Position numbers and translations under genes: made by a program
Shown here: positions 1 to 9,380 of the stretch, piece by piece
Layout: each line of letters starts with the position of its first letter
Position numbering within the stretch: the first letter of the stretch is position 1
Notes under the pieces: model-generated
Databases searched by the model: none
Seen by the model: only the letters and a program-made list of their open reading frames with translations
Told to the model about the DNA's origin: nothing
Origin: Chara braunii
Taxonomy: Eukaryota; Streptophyta; Charophyceae; Charales; Characeae
Length of the DNA: 28,605 nt
NCBI GenBank assembly: GCA_003427395.1
Contig: BFEA01000102.1
Location: 3,192,351-3,220,955, forward strand
Reading direction: 5' to 3'

Positions 1-113
1 TTTTTTTTTTTTTTTTTTTTTTTTTGGTATGCCGAGCACTGTTTGGTGTGGAGGTTACAAACCCCCCTAAGAAGAGCGCGTGCTGTTGATTTTTGTCGTC
101 TTCTGCATACCAG

Positions 114-597
114 GCTTCTTCTTCCTTTGGGCGGCGCGACTCACGGTCTCCTACCGACGGGTGAGAGCTTAGTGAGGATTCTGCTGAACATTCCCATTCT
201 CCAGTCTGTCCTCATGAAGATGTTGCTTGAGAAGCTTCCAGAGCACATCACGGAGGCAGACGAGGACAGCGCACAGCAGCCCGACGCTCCGTTCACCTCT
301 CCTGGGGGTGTTCCTGTCGTCTACAGCCTGCCCAGGCTCATCATCAATCAATTTCGATGGTTGGATTTTATCATCGACGGCCCTGCGCTGACGCGAAAGC
401 TTCTCGAGATCGTCCCCATCTGCCCCTTGCTCATCAAGAGGGATATTATTGGAATTCTCCCTGAGGTGATCGTGGATGCAGATCATGAGTTAGTGGTTCG
501 CGCTCTTGAAGACCTGCTGGACGAAGATACTCGACTGGTAGCGTCCGTGCTGGATGCGTTTGCTAACCTTACGTTGGCAGAGGAGTTAACGCTTCAG
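114..597 (+). CDS. FANCD2: FANCD2 exon, N-terminal solenoid part
   Basis: This exon encodes about 161 residues. Diagnostic stretches are ESLVRILLNIPILQ, KMLLEKLPEH, LPRLIINQFRWLDFIIDG and ILPEVIVDADHE, which align with the animal FANCD2 region from about residue 175 to 380. The acceptor is placed at the CAG of 111-113 behind a T/C-rich stretch, so the exon enters on the last base of a codon. The donor is CAG|gtgagc at 597/598, phase 0. The start is the least certain edge, because the first 20 or so residues are poorly conserved and another AG could be used. The ATG at 43 is in frame but lies upstream of the likely acceptor and is probably not a start. The serine of the ATM SQ site (human S222) is asparagine here (346-348). 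The family is nuclear, and the protein binds FANCI. Confidence 0.85.
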
Positions 598-889
598 GTG
601 AGCAGAGCGGCGCTGTCATGAAGAAGGAAGAAAAATGCCTTTCTGTGCAGCACAATCATGAAAAGTCAAAATAGTTGGTTGGGCTTCAAAGAATTAGCCT
701 TGAAAAAAAAAAAAAAAAAAAAAAGTGAAAACAGTGAAAACAGAGGCTATGGGCTGCTTCGCATGTACAGTTCTCAGTAGAAACACGCACATTCCCCGAC
801 GCGTTCAAGTTTCGCCCAGGCTGCGCTCCTGGAATTGCTCAGGGGGTTTCCCTCTAGATCCCCGAAACGGAAGAAATGCCTTTCTCCCC

Positions 890-2130
890 CTGCTTCTCCT
901 CCCTCCTCTTGCTTCTTCTTCTTGATCCTCCCTCCCTCCTACTCTTCCTTCTCACTCAGTTGCTCTTTCTCTTGCTATGTCCTCGTCCGTCCTCTTCCAC
1001 CTTCCTTAGCTTCTTCCTCCTCCGCCTCCTCTTTTCCTCCTCTCCTGCATCTCTTGCTGCTTCCTTGTCCTTTCTCCTACCTCTTCTTGAGCTCCTCCTC
1101 CTCCACCTCCTCCTCCTCCTCCTGTTCTCTCTCCTCCTGCCGCTGCTCCTGTTCTATCTCTTGCTATGTCTTCGTCCTTCTTCTTCCACCTTCCTTAGCT
1201 TCTTCCTCCTTCTCCTCCTCTTTTCCTCCTCTCCTGCATCTCTTGCTGTTTCCTTGTCCTTCATCCTACATCTTCTTGAGCTCCTCCTCCTCCTTCGCCT
1301 CCTTCTCCTGTTCTCTCTCCTCCTGCCGCTGCTCTGGTTCTGTCTCTTGCCATGTCCTCGTCCTTCCTCCTCCACCTTCCTTATCTTCTTCCTCCGCCTG
1401 CTCTTCCTCCTCTCCTGCCTCTCTTGCTGTTTCTTTGTCCTTTATCCTACCTCTTCTTGAGCTCCTCCTCCTTCTCCTTCGCTGCCGCCTCCTGTTCTCT
1501 CACCTCTTGCCGCTGCTCCTGTTTTATCTCGTGCTATGTCCTCGTCCTTCCTTCTACATCTTCCTTAGCTTCTTCCTCCTCCTCCACCCCCTCTCCCTCC
1601 TCTCCTGCATGTCTTGCTGTGTTCTTGTCGTTTCTCCTGCCTCTTCTCGAGCTTCCTCCCCTCCTCCACCTCCTCCTCCTCCTCTTCTCTCTCCTCCTCC
1701 CGCTGCTCCTTCTATCTGTTGCTATGTCCTCGTCGTTCCTCCCACATCTTCTTTAGCTTCCTTCTTCCTCCTCCTCCATCTGTCGATGTCCTTGTCCTTT
1801 CTCCTGCTTCTTCTTCTTCTTCTTCTTCTTCATCCTCCTTCTCCTCTTCTCTCTGCTCCTGCCGCTGCTGCTGCTTGATCATTTCTCCTTGAAGTTTCTC
1901 CTGTTGCCGCTGATCTTGTTCCTCCTCCTCCTCCTCCTTCACTGCCGTTGCTGCTTCTCTTCGCCATCGTCCTCCTCCTTCCCTGAGCTTTTGTTCTTTG
2001 GCCTTGCTCGCTCCTTTGCCTCTCTGATACCTCTTTCTCTCCTCTCCCTCCTCTCCCCCGCTTCCTCCTCTTCGTCCTCACCTCTTCTCCCTCTCTCCAT
2101 CCTCACTTATCCTCCCCCTCCTGCCCCTCC
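890..2130. repeat. Polypyrimidine minisatellite with ~187-bp units
   Basis: This is about 1.2 kb of almost pure C/T on the + strand. A recurring landmark CTCTTGCTATG (with variants) starts at 969, 1158, 1344, 1528 and 1716, giving unit lengths of 189, 186, 184 and 188 bp. Within units the order is the same: TCCTCGTCC, CCACCTTCCTTA, TCCTGCATCTCTTGC, TTGAGCTCCTCC, CCGCTGCTCCT. After about 1880 the order breaks down into simple TCC/TTC repeats. The minus strand reads as Glu/Arg/Lys-rich peptides with repeated stops, so coding use is not supported. Confidence 0.85.
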
Positions 2131-2625
2131 TCCCATTTGGTCTCTCATGGGTGTAATCGAGTTTTTGTTCTGGCTTTTGCAGTGCGCAAATGTTTACCGT
2201 CCTTGTTTTCTATTTCGGTATTTTCTACTATTTTGTTTTTCCTCCTTAAAAAAAAGAAGAAAAAAAAAAGAAAAAAAAAAAAGAAAAAAGATTTAACCCT
2301 CTTTCTTGTCAACCCCTGCGCAAAGTTCGTTTTTTACCCTCATTTATCTTGTTCCACTCTTCTTCATCTTATGAAGAAGGCTCCAGTCTGTTCATTGGGA
2401 GAGAGCATGTGCTGGTAACTGGGCGAGCGTCCTTTCTTCTTGGCTTCGTGAATAGAACAACTACGGAAGAAAAACTAAAGGCATTATTTTTATTTAATTA
2501 TTAATTCCTGATGAAGGTCAATCGTTCTTTCCAGTGAAATCAAGGCCTGATTGACCTTGGGGACAAAATAGATCAAGCAAGGTATCAACGAGGAGCGAAA
2601 CTAATTGTGTTTGTATTAACTTTGT

Positions 2626-2960
2626 AGTAACATCGTACTAACTTCCTCAATCTCCATGTGATCCTCTTAAAAAAACAAAAAGTAAAAAGTAACTTTGTAG
2701 TAACTTTGTAGTAACTTTTAACTTTGTAGTGACTTCGTAGTAACTTTGTAGTAACTTTGTCGTAGTAAAAAGTAACTTTGTAGTAACTTTTAACTTTGTA
2801 GTGACTTCGTAGTAACTTTGTAGTAACTTTGTCATAACTTTGTAGAGATCCTAAAAAAAAAAAAGAAGTAAAAAGTAACTTCGTAGTAACTTTTAACTTG
2901 GTTGTAGTGACTTTGTAAGTAACTTTGCACTAACTTTGTCGTAGCTTTGTAGTAACTTCA
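2626..2960. repeat. Minisatellite of AGTAACTTTGT-type units
   Basis: The 11-bp word AGTAACTTTGT and its variants (GTGACTTCGT, TTAACTTTGT) repeat more than 20 times. They form longer units of roughly 80-90 bp that begin with AAAAAGTAACTTTG at about 2686, 2766 and 2869. Occasional frames are open on the minus strand only because the unit repeats. Confidence 0.8.
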
Positions 2961-2963
2961 GCA

Positions 2964-2990
2964 GCATCCTACAGGATTTGAACCTGTGAC
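2964..2990 (-). other. tRNA-like T-arm / Pol III B-box fragment
   Basis: Read on the minus strand, 2987-2971 forms a perfect 5-bp stem ACAGG/CCTGT around the 7-nt loop TTCAAAT, containing the B-box GGTTCAAATCC. It is followed by a possible acceptor strand. A sequence matching the A-box consensus (TAGTGAAGAGG) lies on the same strand at 3080-3070, but about 85 bp away, which is too far for an ordinary tRNA. No cloverleaf could be completed. It may be a tRNA-derived SINE remnant, or the A-box match may be chance. Confidence 0.4.
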
Positions 2991-3086
2991 CTTCGAGTAA
3001 CTTTGTAGCGACTCTTAAGGGGTCAAAGTGTGCGCCAGTAGCAGAACTTAATCCTGGTTCATACCCCTACCTCTTCACTACATCCA

Positions 3087-3170
3087 AGCGCCGATAGCAG
3101 AAATTAATCCAAAGTGTGCGCCGATAGCAGAAATTAATCCAAAGTGTGCGCCGATAGCAGAAATTAATCA
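3087..3170. repeat. Tandem 30-bp repeats
   Basis: GCGCCGATAGCAGAAATTAA recurs three times at 30-bp spacing, joined by TCCAAAGTGT. A diverged fourth copy with CCAGTAGCAGAACTTAATCC lies upstream at 3034-3054. Confidence 0.8.
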
Positions 3171-3559
3171 TGTAGGATGCTTCGAGTAACTTTGGCAGCA
3201 TCTGCAGGAACACTTGGATGTCATCTGGCTTATCAATGTTACGAAATTAATCAAACGATTCAAAGTTTGTTACGTGTTCAGAAGCATACTTTTCATGGCC
3301 ATTGCTTCTTCTTCTAATTTACTTGGTAATTTTGCGCCGACCTTTTGGTTGTTTTCGTTTTCGGTTTGAAGTTTGAACCTTTGACCTTTGGATTCGTGAT
3401 TTTGGTTTGAATCGTTTGATTCATTTCTTTGCTCACTTTTAAGTTTTAACACATATTGTTTTGATAAAAAATGTAATTGCCATTAAATTTGCGAATCTCT
3501 GTTTTTTTTTTTTTTTTTTTTTTTTTTTTGCCAATCTTATGCATCCATTCCTTGCAATA

Positions 3560-3619
3560 TTTTGGGACCACTATGCGTGCCGCTGGCTATTTTGGGGCCA
3601 CGATGCGTGCCGCTGGCTC
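3560..3619. repeat. Tandem 30-bp duplication next to exon
   Basis: Two adjacent 30-bp copies share GATGCGTGCCGCTGGCT (first copy TATGCG...) preceded by TTTTGGGRCCAC. They end about 48 bp before the exon at 3667. Confidence 0.75.
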
Positions 3620-3666
3620 GCTCAGCCCATCGCTTGTTTCCATCGTTTGCGTGATGTGTTGTGTAG

Positions 3667-3924
3667 GTTGTTTTCAAGGCGATGAACAGTCTCCGGACAG
3701 CGGATGCAGACGATTTGCCAGTGGTAGTGAGGTTTCTGCTGCAATCAACTACCCCCTGCACCTTCAGAGAGGTCGTTCAAGAAATTCGGCGAAATCTTAA
3801 CTTCCTTACTTTCGAAAATCCGTCAGAGTCGAGCAAAACTGCAAAGTGGAAACAAAAAGCAGTGTCAGCATACAGCGAGGCTCTCGTGCTCGAAGCAATA
3901 CGCTATGTTCTAAGGTTTCGAAAG
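3667..3924 (+). CDS. FANCD2: FANCD2 exon, second block
   Basis: This block encodes 86 residues including LRTADADDLPVVVRFLLQS, VVQEIRRNLNFL and LVLEAIRYVLRF. It matches the FANCD2 segment that in animals reads DLPVI-KFILHS and continues to the AIRYEK helix. It starts after TAG (3664-3666) and ends AAG|gtgggt at 3924/3925, both phase 0. Joining it to the preceding exon gives the same spacing as in the animal protein, with no residues lost. The acceptor has a weak pyrimidine tract, so the first few residues (VVFKAM) are less sure. A C-rich run begins some 30 bp after the donor. Confidence 0.85.
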
Positions 3925-4202
3925 GTGGGTGGGTGCTTTCAAAGTACTGAGTCTTCCCCTCCCCCCCGCACCCCGCCCCCCGCCCCCCGGCCCCCCTTTG
4001 TAAAAAGGGTAGACCCTAACTCTTTTCCTTTTTTTTTTTCTTTTCCAGCAAAATCAGTTGTTCTTTTTTGCGTATATATATGAGTTTGCCGACAGCATTG
4101 ATTGCTTCTCTGAAGGGGAGGATTAACTGTTGCCTCTGACACAATATGCAATTGACGTGGCAATCAGCCACGAACACACTGGTGACCACCAGCAGTGCCG
4201 CC

Positions 4203-4355
4203 AGCAGGACAGTTTGAACTTTGAACCATCGGTGGACGCTGGGCCCGCTTTCCAGCAGGTGACGCTCCCCACCAATAGATGGAGCCTCTCCCCAGGTGTT
4301 AGTGGTGACTGCTCTTATCAGCAGCACTAACACTGGTAGGGGCGTGTTTCTCTTC

Positions 4356-4387
<32 letters not shown>

Positions 4388-4545
4388 AGAAAAAAAAAAA
4401 GGGGCAGTTTGAACCATCATCAGTGGGCAGCTCAAGCTTCTAATCACCCTTTAGGCAGTTTGAACCACCAGTGGGGAGGTTTGCAGTTTGAACCATCATC
4501 AGTGGGCGCACGTTGAACTACCAGAAGGTAGTTTGAACCAACAGT
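4203..4545. repeat. Dispersed/tandem CAGTTTGAACCATC repeats
   Basis: The words CAGTTTGAACCATCATCAGT and CAGTTTGAACCACCAGTGGG recur at about 4405, 4454 and 4484, with diverged forms at 4203-4233 and 4521-4540. An A-rich run interrupts the series at 4356-4400. No function is visible. Confidence 0.65.
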
Positions 4546-4829
4546 GTCCTTGGACCTGTTTTGTTGAACCTGCCTTTATAGACACACCCTGGAATGGCTG
4601 GAGCTCGGGCCTTGTCTGGAAGAGCTCTTTTTTTTTTTTCTTTTTTTTTTTTTTTTGAGGGGGGGGTGCGAGTTTGTAAGGGCAAAGTTTGTGATCTTGC
4701 CGTGGAGGCTGCTGGCCAGAAGTGTTTTTGTTGGCTATGGCAGGCCTCTGTCGAGCAACTACCAGACTTGTCCTGCAGGCCCCTCCTATAAGGGTCTTTC
4801 CATGGAGTCTGGAGGATACCCTGTAGGCT

Positions 4830-4843
4830 AAAACCGCCATTTC
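4830..4843. repeat. Target-site duplication, left copy
   Basis: AAAACCGCCATTTC ends exactly one base before the first nucleotide of the U6 copy. The right copy is at 4954-4968 (AAAACCCACCATTTC), differing by one inserted base and one substitution. Confidence 0.75.
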
Positions 4844-4928
4844 GTCCTTCTTGGGACATCCGTTAAAATTGGAACAATACAGAGAAGATTAGCATGGCCC
4901 CTGCGCAAGGATGACACACATAAATCGA
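4844..4928 (+). ncRNA. U6: U6 snRNA retropseudogene (3'-truncated)
   Basis: The sequence follows plant U6 from its first nucleotide. It has the 5' stem GTCC...GGAC (4844-4857), then TAAAATTGGAAC, the ACAGAGA box with GATTAGCATGG, the AGC catalytic triad, CCCCTGCGCAAGGATGACAC and ATAAATCGA. Against the plant consensus as I know it, there are a few substitutions (in the 5' loop, CCGTT for CCGAT, AACAATAC for AACGATAC, GACACACA for GACACGCA), and the last ~17 nt are replaced by an A-rich tail. No USE element or TATA box is found at the expected upstream distance. With the tail and flanking duplication this indicates retroposition, so it is probably not a transcribed gene. Confidence 0.88.
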
Positions 4929-4957
4929 AAAAAACAAACAAAAAAACAACAACAAAA
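4928..4957 (+). other. A-rich tail of the U6 retrocopy
   Basis: This is a 30-bp A-rich stretch broken only by C residues. It begins where U6 similarity ends and runs into the right target-site duplication (4954-4968). Confidence 0.7.
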
Positions 4958-5960
4958 CCCACCATTTCCTGTGGACCTTTTTCTTCTTTCAATGCGTGAT
5001 CTTGCCTATCCTTATTTCCCGAACCGTTGCGAGCAAGGGCCTCCTGGGCCCTTCCAGGCTTTCTGGTCCAGTAGGCCGAACCTTTCTGCGGCACCAGGTC
5101 AACCCATGGGTGCATGCAGGGTAGCTGACTGGGGTACGGGCGGTTTAAGAAATAGGGAAACAGGAAAATCTAGTCTCAAATCTCAGTTTCTTCCGGGGAG
5201 AAAGAAAGCGAAAAGTCCATTTTTGAGAGGCCATGGTGCTAGCCAATTGCCGCTCCATTCGTTTTTTTTTTTTTTTTTGGCTTCTCCCCCCCCCCCCCCC
5301 CCCCCCCCCGCCCCACCCCCTCCTTGCCCCCTGTCCTCCTCTTTACTTACAACTGGCCTAGATTCCTGATGAATCTCTACCCTTAAATGACTCCCTGGAC
5401 TCCATTCTACATTTCTGGAGAACGAGATGCTTGTCTCTGGTCTCGTCTTTATCTCCTAATCCGGTTCGGCGGACTTGTACCCTTGGTAGTTTTCGTGTGA
5501 ATTCTCACTCAACCATACTTGCTGCTTCATCTCTTTTTCTGCATTGCCTTCTGCCCTTATCCGTTTCTATCATCCTCCAATGTGGTGCATTATTTTGTGC
5601 CATTTTTTGACTCTCCAAGGTTAATTTTTTTTGCTTAACCTTACTTGGTACCCTCTTGCACATCTGTGATGAACCATATGCATGCATGGGGCTTAAAGGG
5701 AGACTACGAGCATACTCACACCTGGATTTATCTGACTGCAATTGGGGTAGTCCTGGATGTATGCGACTACAATTAACTCCACAGATCAGTTGGAATAGTC
5801 CTTGTGTAATCATGCCCTAAGGTGGTTGGGTTGGTGGCCATTCAAAGCAAATGCAGAAAGTTATAGAGTAAAGAAAATTGTGTAAGACTTGGATAATGTG
5901 CAAAAAAGTCAAATCTGTAAGAAACTGTTTCAACAACCACTGGACGATAGAAGTCCTAGA

Positions 5961-6008
5961 ACTACTGGAAAGCTACTGGAAAGCTACTGGAAAGCTACTG
6001 GAAAGCTA
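5961..6008. repeat. 11-bp tandem repeat, four copies
   Basis: CTACTGGAAAG is repeated four times head to tail, followed by CTAGCTAG. Confidence 0.85.
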
Positions 6009-6328
6009 GCTAGTGACAAGTTTAGGGGCAGGTGCTCCTTGGTGTCCCCCTGCCAGAACTAAACAAGTGACACCAATATATACAAGGGTTGCGCTGTTGG
6101 ATTGGATATCAAGGGCATGCCAGCGCTGACCGCAGAATTTTTGTGCATGTATGAGAAAAAAGCATGGTTATGCCGGACCCAAACACTGGACCAATCCGGA
6201 CGTCTCACCCCCCACCCCCCCACCCCCCCACCCCTCCTTCTTGCAATTGGCTACGAATTTCGAGATAATCCTCACCCAAAGATTTTTGTATTGCGATGCT
6301 GCATAACATGTCTTTTTTTCTTTTTTTT

Positions 6329-6379
6329 GGGGGGGATGACGTGCGGGGGGCCGGGGGGGGGGATTGGGGGGAGGGGGGC
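6329..6379 (+). other. Strong G-quadruplex-type tract
   Basis: Runs of 7, 6, 10, 6 and 6 G are separated by 2-9 bases on the sense strand of the intron. This exceeds the usual G3N1-7 rule. A C-rich tract with four runs of 4-7 C lies 100 bp upstream (6207-6235) and could pair with it. Confidence 0.7.
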
Positions 6380-6746
6380 GCTGGCTGATCTGGACATCTG
6401 GACCGGACACCAGACCCGGGCATCCAGACCTGGGCCATCCGCGTTGCGATCCGGACGTCCAGATCGTAACCATGGAAAAAAGGTATGAAAAAGCAGTAAC
6501 AAAAACTTTCCTTGGGAAAAAAAGAGCAAACGTTGCATTCCGTCAGCAACATAAATTCAACCGTAAATGTCAACTTTTGTAAATACTTCTAAGATCTAAC
6601 TTGTGAATGTAAGAAGACCTCAACTTCACAATATGCTGCTTGTGAGCACTCCCTGTCAGATTTGCGAACTGTTTTGTTATCTGACTTTGTCATTGTTGTC
6701 CTGTCGCCGCCATGACTTGGTCCTTTCTTGACATGAACACGTTCAG

Positions 6747-6959
6747 GAGCTTTGCGATGTATTTTTGAAGGAGATCAAGGCAGTCGAGCGCCAAAAGAAC
6801 CACAAAGTCATAGACTTTTGGGTGCTACTGGTTGTGCATGCGAATGGCGGACTGCACCGAAAAGCAGCGGAGACGATCTTGCGAAAGAAAATCGTTCAAG
6901 GACAACTGGGTGACTACCTCCTGCAGTCAAGCATACACAAGAAGGCAGAGTCCTTAAAG
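6747..6959 (+). CDS. FANCD2: FANCD2 exon, third block
   Basis: This block encodes 71 residues: ELCDVFLKEIKAVERQKN, KVIDFWVLLVVHANGGLH, ILRKKIVQGQLGDYLLQ and SIHKKAESLK. They match the FANCD2 part with KVFDLVMLFIIYS, VLRNKIRSG and EQLLQSTF. It begins after CAG (6744-6746) and ends at AAG|gtcaga (6959/6960), phase 0 on both sides. The reading frame stays open past the donor to 7027, but that extension has no similarity to the family, whereas the next exon continues the alignment. The cut at 6959 therefore follows similarity plus the GT. Confidence 0.85.
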
Positions 6960-7769
6960 GTCAGACACGACGTCGCTCAGGATTTGTCACGGCTGTTCCT
7001 TTCTATCGCTTATGAGTCTCCATGTTAATAATGAGATCTATGTATGGGCTTGATAGAAAAAAATGTTGTGTGCAAAAGTCAAGGTTTGAAGGAAAATTCC
7101 CGGGGCGTAACGCGGGGGAAGCGTGAGTTGTATTTCTATGTATTCCGTTCTGACTTGCCGGCCCAAAAGGCACCGGACTGCTGCTCCCCAGAATAGAAGT
7201 AGCCTAGTTTTTGTTTTTTGCTTTGTTTTTTGTTTTGTTTTTTGAAGGTTTGAACTTTGTAGGAAAAAAAGAACATCCTGATGATTTCCGACATCTGCTC
7301 AGGTCAAGGTCATTTCATCAATTGTCTTTTTTATGGTTGCTGCGATTGGAGTCGTCACACATTATCTGGTGTAGTCGAGATCATTCCGCTCATACGTTTT
7401 ATCGAAACACAAGCTGGAGATGGTATCTGCTTATATTTTTTCTACGAATTTAGTGCTAGGAATTTCTCACAAGCAATTTCGGTTTTTTGCATGATAACAT
7501 TGTGAGATATAGAATGAAAAACAGTTAGAACTTAGATTGTGATCTTTAGGGTGGTTGTTTCCTAATCAATGTTTTTTTTTTTTTTCGCCCGATGGACCAC
7601 GGATCAGGTTTTAAACTGATGATCAGAACCGATACTACACTTGATCTATTTTTAGCGAAAAGGCTGAGAAAGATAATGACTAATCAATGTCATTTCAGGT
7701 GGTGAAGGGTTTTGTGGCACAGAGTCGCAAAGATTCAAATCATGATGGTGTGTGGATCTTGGGTTGAGG

Positions 7770-7870
7770 AGGGTTTAGGGTTTAGGGTTTAGGGCTCAGG
7801 GTTTAGGGTTTAGGGCTAAGGGCTTAGGGTGTCAGGTTATTGGGTTTTGGGTTTAAGGCTTCAGATTTAG
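7770..7870 (+). repeat. Interstitial telomeric repeat, TTTAGGG type
   Basis: From 7771 there are five perfect or near-perfect TTTAGGG heptamers, interrupted by GCTCAGGG and GCTAAGGG variants. They decay into GGGTTTTGGGTTTAAGG. The heptamer is the plant/green-algal telomere unit. Confidence 0.85.
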
Positions 7871-9159
7871 GTTGATGTGTGTAGCTTTCTTTGGGTGCTA
7901 TGTGTGAGTCCAAATTCCACCCTTGTCTTCCAAAAGGGGACGTGGCTGAGCCCCTTTCACTATGGAATTTGACTGCATTTGAAGTTTGCACTCTTTACCG
8001 CAAAGGGGGTAGCAAAGGGATAAACAGTTCTTGGCTGTGACATACTTGTGGTGCACTTGCGGGATGTGGTGTCCGGTGCACGGGAAAATATTGACTTTTT
8101 TAAGTTTTTTAACTTCTTTTGCTCAGAATTGGCGTAATTTTTCTTTTCACAGTAGAGAATTGTGCGGTGCACATGCACCAAGTGTGGCACATCAGTGCGA
8201 AGCGGGCTGTGTGCTGTACGCTGTGCGCATGTGGGGTGCACTGCACATATGGTTTGTATCATATGGTTTGTATCGTCTAGCACCTTGAACCCGAAGGGGG
8301 TAGCCAAGCCACCAGGCACAAGTCCAGTTTATGACATATAGAATTTGCTTTGGCATATGCATGGACATTACTGCAACAGTAGAATGCTGCTGACCATACA
8401 GTCAACTACAACAATTCATGCCAATATTTTTATTTTTGACAGCCGACGACAGGTTGATAAAAATCTTGCAGCTCTACCGCAGTACCTCCGTAGCAAAAGA
8501 GGGGGGAAATGGGCAGGTGTGTAGGGGGGCCAACATAAGCGGTTAACAGGGACCCCCACTTTTCAGCCCCAGTTAACCCCTCAACCCTGCAAGGCAGCAG
8601 GTGCGCAGGCAAGCATGCTCGTGGGCTGTCAAAAAAGTACCATATAGAAATTGATATTTATGCACCCCCACGATGCAACAAAATGATCGTATCTTGCACT
8701 CTTGCGCAAAGTGCTTCACGCAATAATCATTGAGGAAGATAAGGAATGACGAGAGCCAAGAGTGCTAGCGACTGCAAACAATAGGCATAGGGAAATGCTA
8801 GAAACGCTGAAACAGGGATCTCCTTTGAACTTATATTTTTCTAAACTTGATTACTTGTTATGTTATGACTAGCACATCATTTGAAGGAGAACAGAGCTCT
8901 GGCCGAGTCTGAATGCTCTGTCAATATCCTTTTGTTCTATCAATATTAACTATCAATCATTTTCTATTTATATCAACTTTCAATCGTTGAAGGGAAACAC
9001 CTGAGGCTGAAGTGCACTCACTAGAGGGACCCTCAGATAGTTTGGCAATGGTGGTCACTCTCAACATTGTAGGGTTTCCTTTCATGAATATAAAATTGTA
9101 TGCTCATAGAACTTGACAAAATGAAGTTCTTTGCTGACGATCATCCTGATCTATTGGTA

Positions 9160-9380
9160 TGATACTGTGGACTGGGCGTGGTAGTATGTGGTTGGGCATG
9201 GTACTATGTGGGTTGGGTGTGGTACTATGTGCCAGTATGTGGGTTGGGTGTGGTACTATGTGGAGTGACCTTATCGATGGGTTGGAGACCGTTGGACGTA
9301 TTGAGAGAATAGACAGGGGTGTGGTACTACTATGTGGGTTGGACGTGGTACTACGTGGGTTGGGTGTGGTACCATGTTGA
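9160..9380. repeat. Minisatellite GTGGTACTATGTGGGTTGGG
   Basis: At least seven copies of a ~20-bp unit occur in two blocks (9172-9262, 9320-9374). Each block is followed by a related segment with GTGACCTTATCGATG / ATGACCTTATGTAGG and AGAATAGACAGGGG / AGAGTAGATAGGGG, so there is also a larger period of roughly 115 bp. Confidence 0.75.

Larger units (their letters stand above)
598..3666 (+). other. FANCD2 intron (3.07 kb), repeat-filled
   Basis: No coding region is supported here. The intron holds a poly-A tract (703-724), a pyrimidine minisatellite (about 890-2130), an A-rich tract (2247-2290), a short-unit minisatellite (2626-2960), a tRNA-like T-arm (2964-2990, - strand), 30-bp tandem repeats (3087-3170), a poly-T run (3501-3529) and a 30-bp duplication just before the next exon (3560-3619). 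Long open frames in 835-1942 exist because the + strand lacks purines and therefore lacks stop codons. Confidence 0.7.
3925..6746 (+). other. FANCD2 intron (2.82 kb)
   Basis: No protein-coding region is supported. The intron contains a C-rich tract (3956-3997), an A-rich tract (4356-4400), repeats of CAGTTTGAACCATC (about 4203-4545), a U6 snRNA retropseudogene (4844-4928), a 24-C run (5286-5309), four 11-bp tandem repeats (5961-6008), a C-rich tract (6207-6235), a G-rich tract (6329-6379) and an inverted repeat (6387-6465). Confidence 0.7.

Noticed and set aside
835-1878. 347-codon open frame rich in Ser, Leu and Pro
   Set aside because: It lies in a pyrimidine-only minisatellite, where stop codons cannot easily occur. 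Several frames are open at once, and the content follows the DNA repeat.
1154-2081. Minus-strand Glu/Arg/Lys-rich open frames, resembling a coiled-coil protein
   Set aside because: These are the reverse of the same pyrimidine repeat. Stops recur in each unit, and the frames are short and unconserved between units.
2647-2835. Minus-strand repeat peptide (TTKLLQSYYEV)
   Set aside because: It is a translation of an 11-bp minisatellite. No start context and no similarity.
2964-3080. Complete tRNA gene
   Set aside because: Only the T-arm is convincing. The A-box match is too distant, and no acceptor or anticodon arm could be paired.
3682-4083. Extension of FANCD2 exon 2 past 3924
   Set aside because: Similarity stops at the GT donor, and the sequence beyond is proline-rich because of a C-tract.
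6960-7027. FANCD2 exon 3 reading on to the stop at 7025-7027, giving an early-terminated protein
   Set aside because: The alignment resumes exactly in the exon at 9819, so splicing at 6959/6960 is the better explanation. A retained-intron isoform cannot be excluded.
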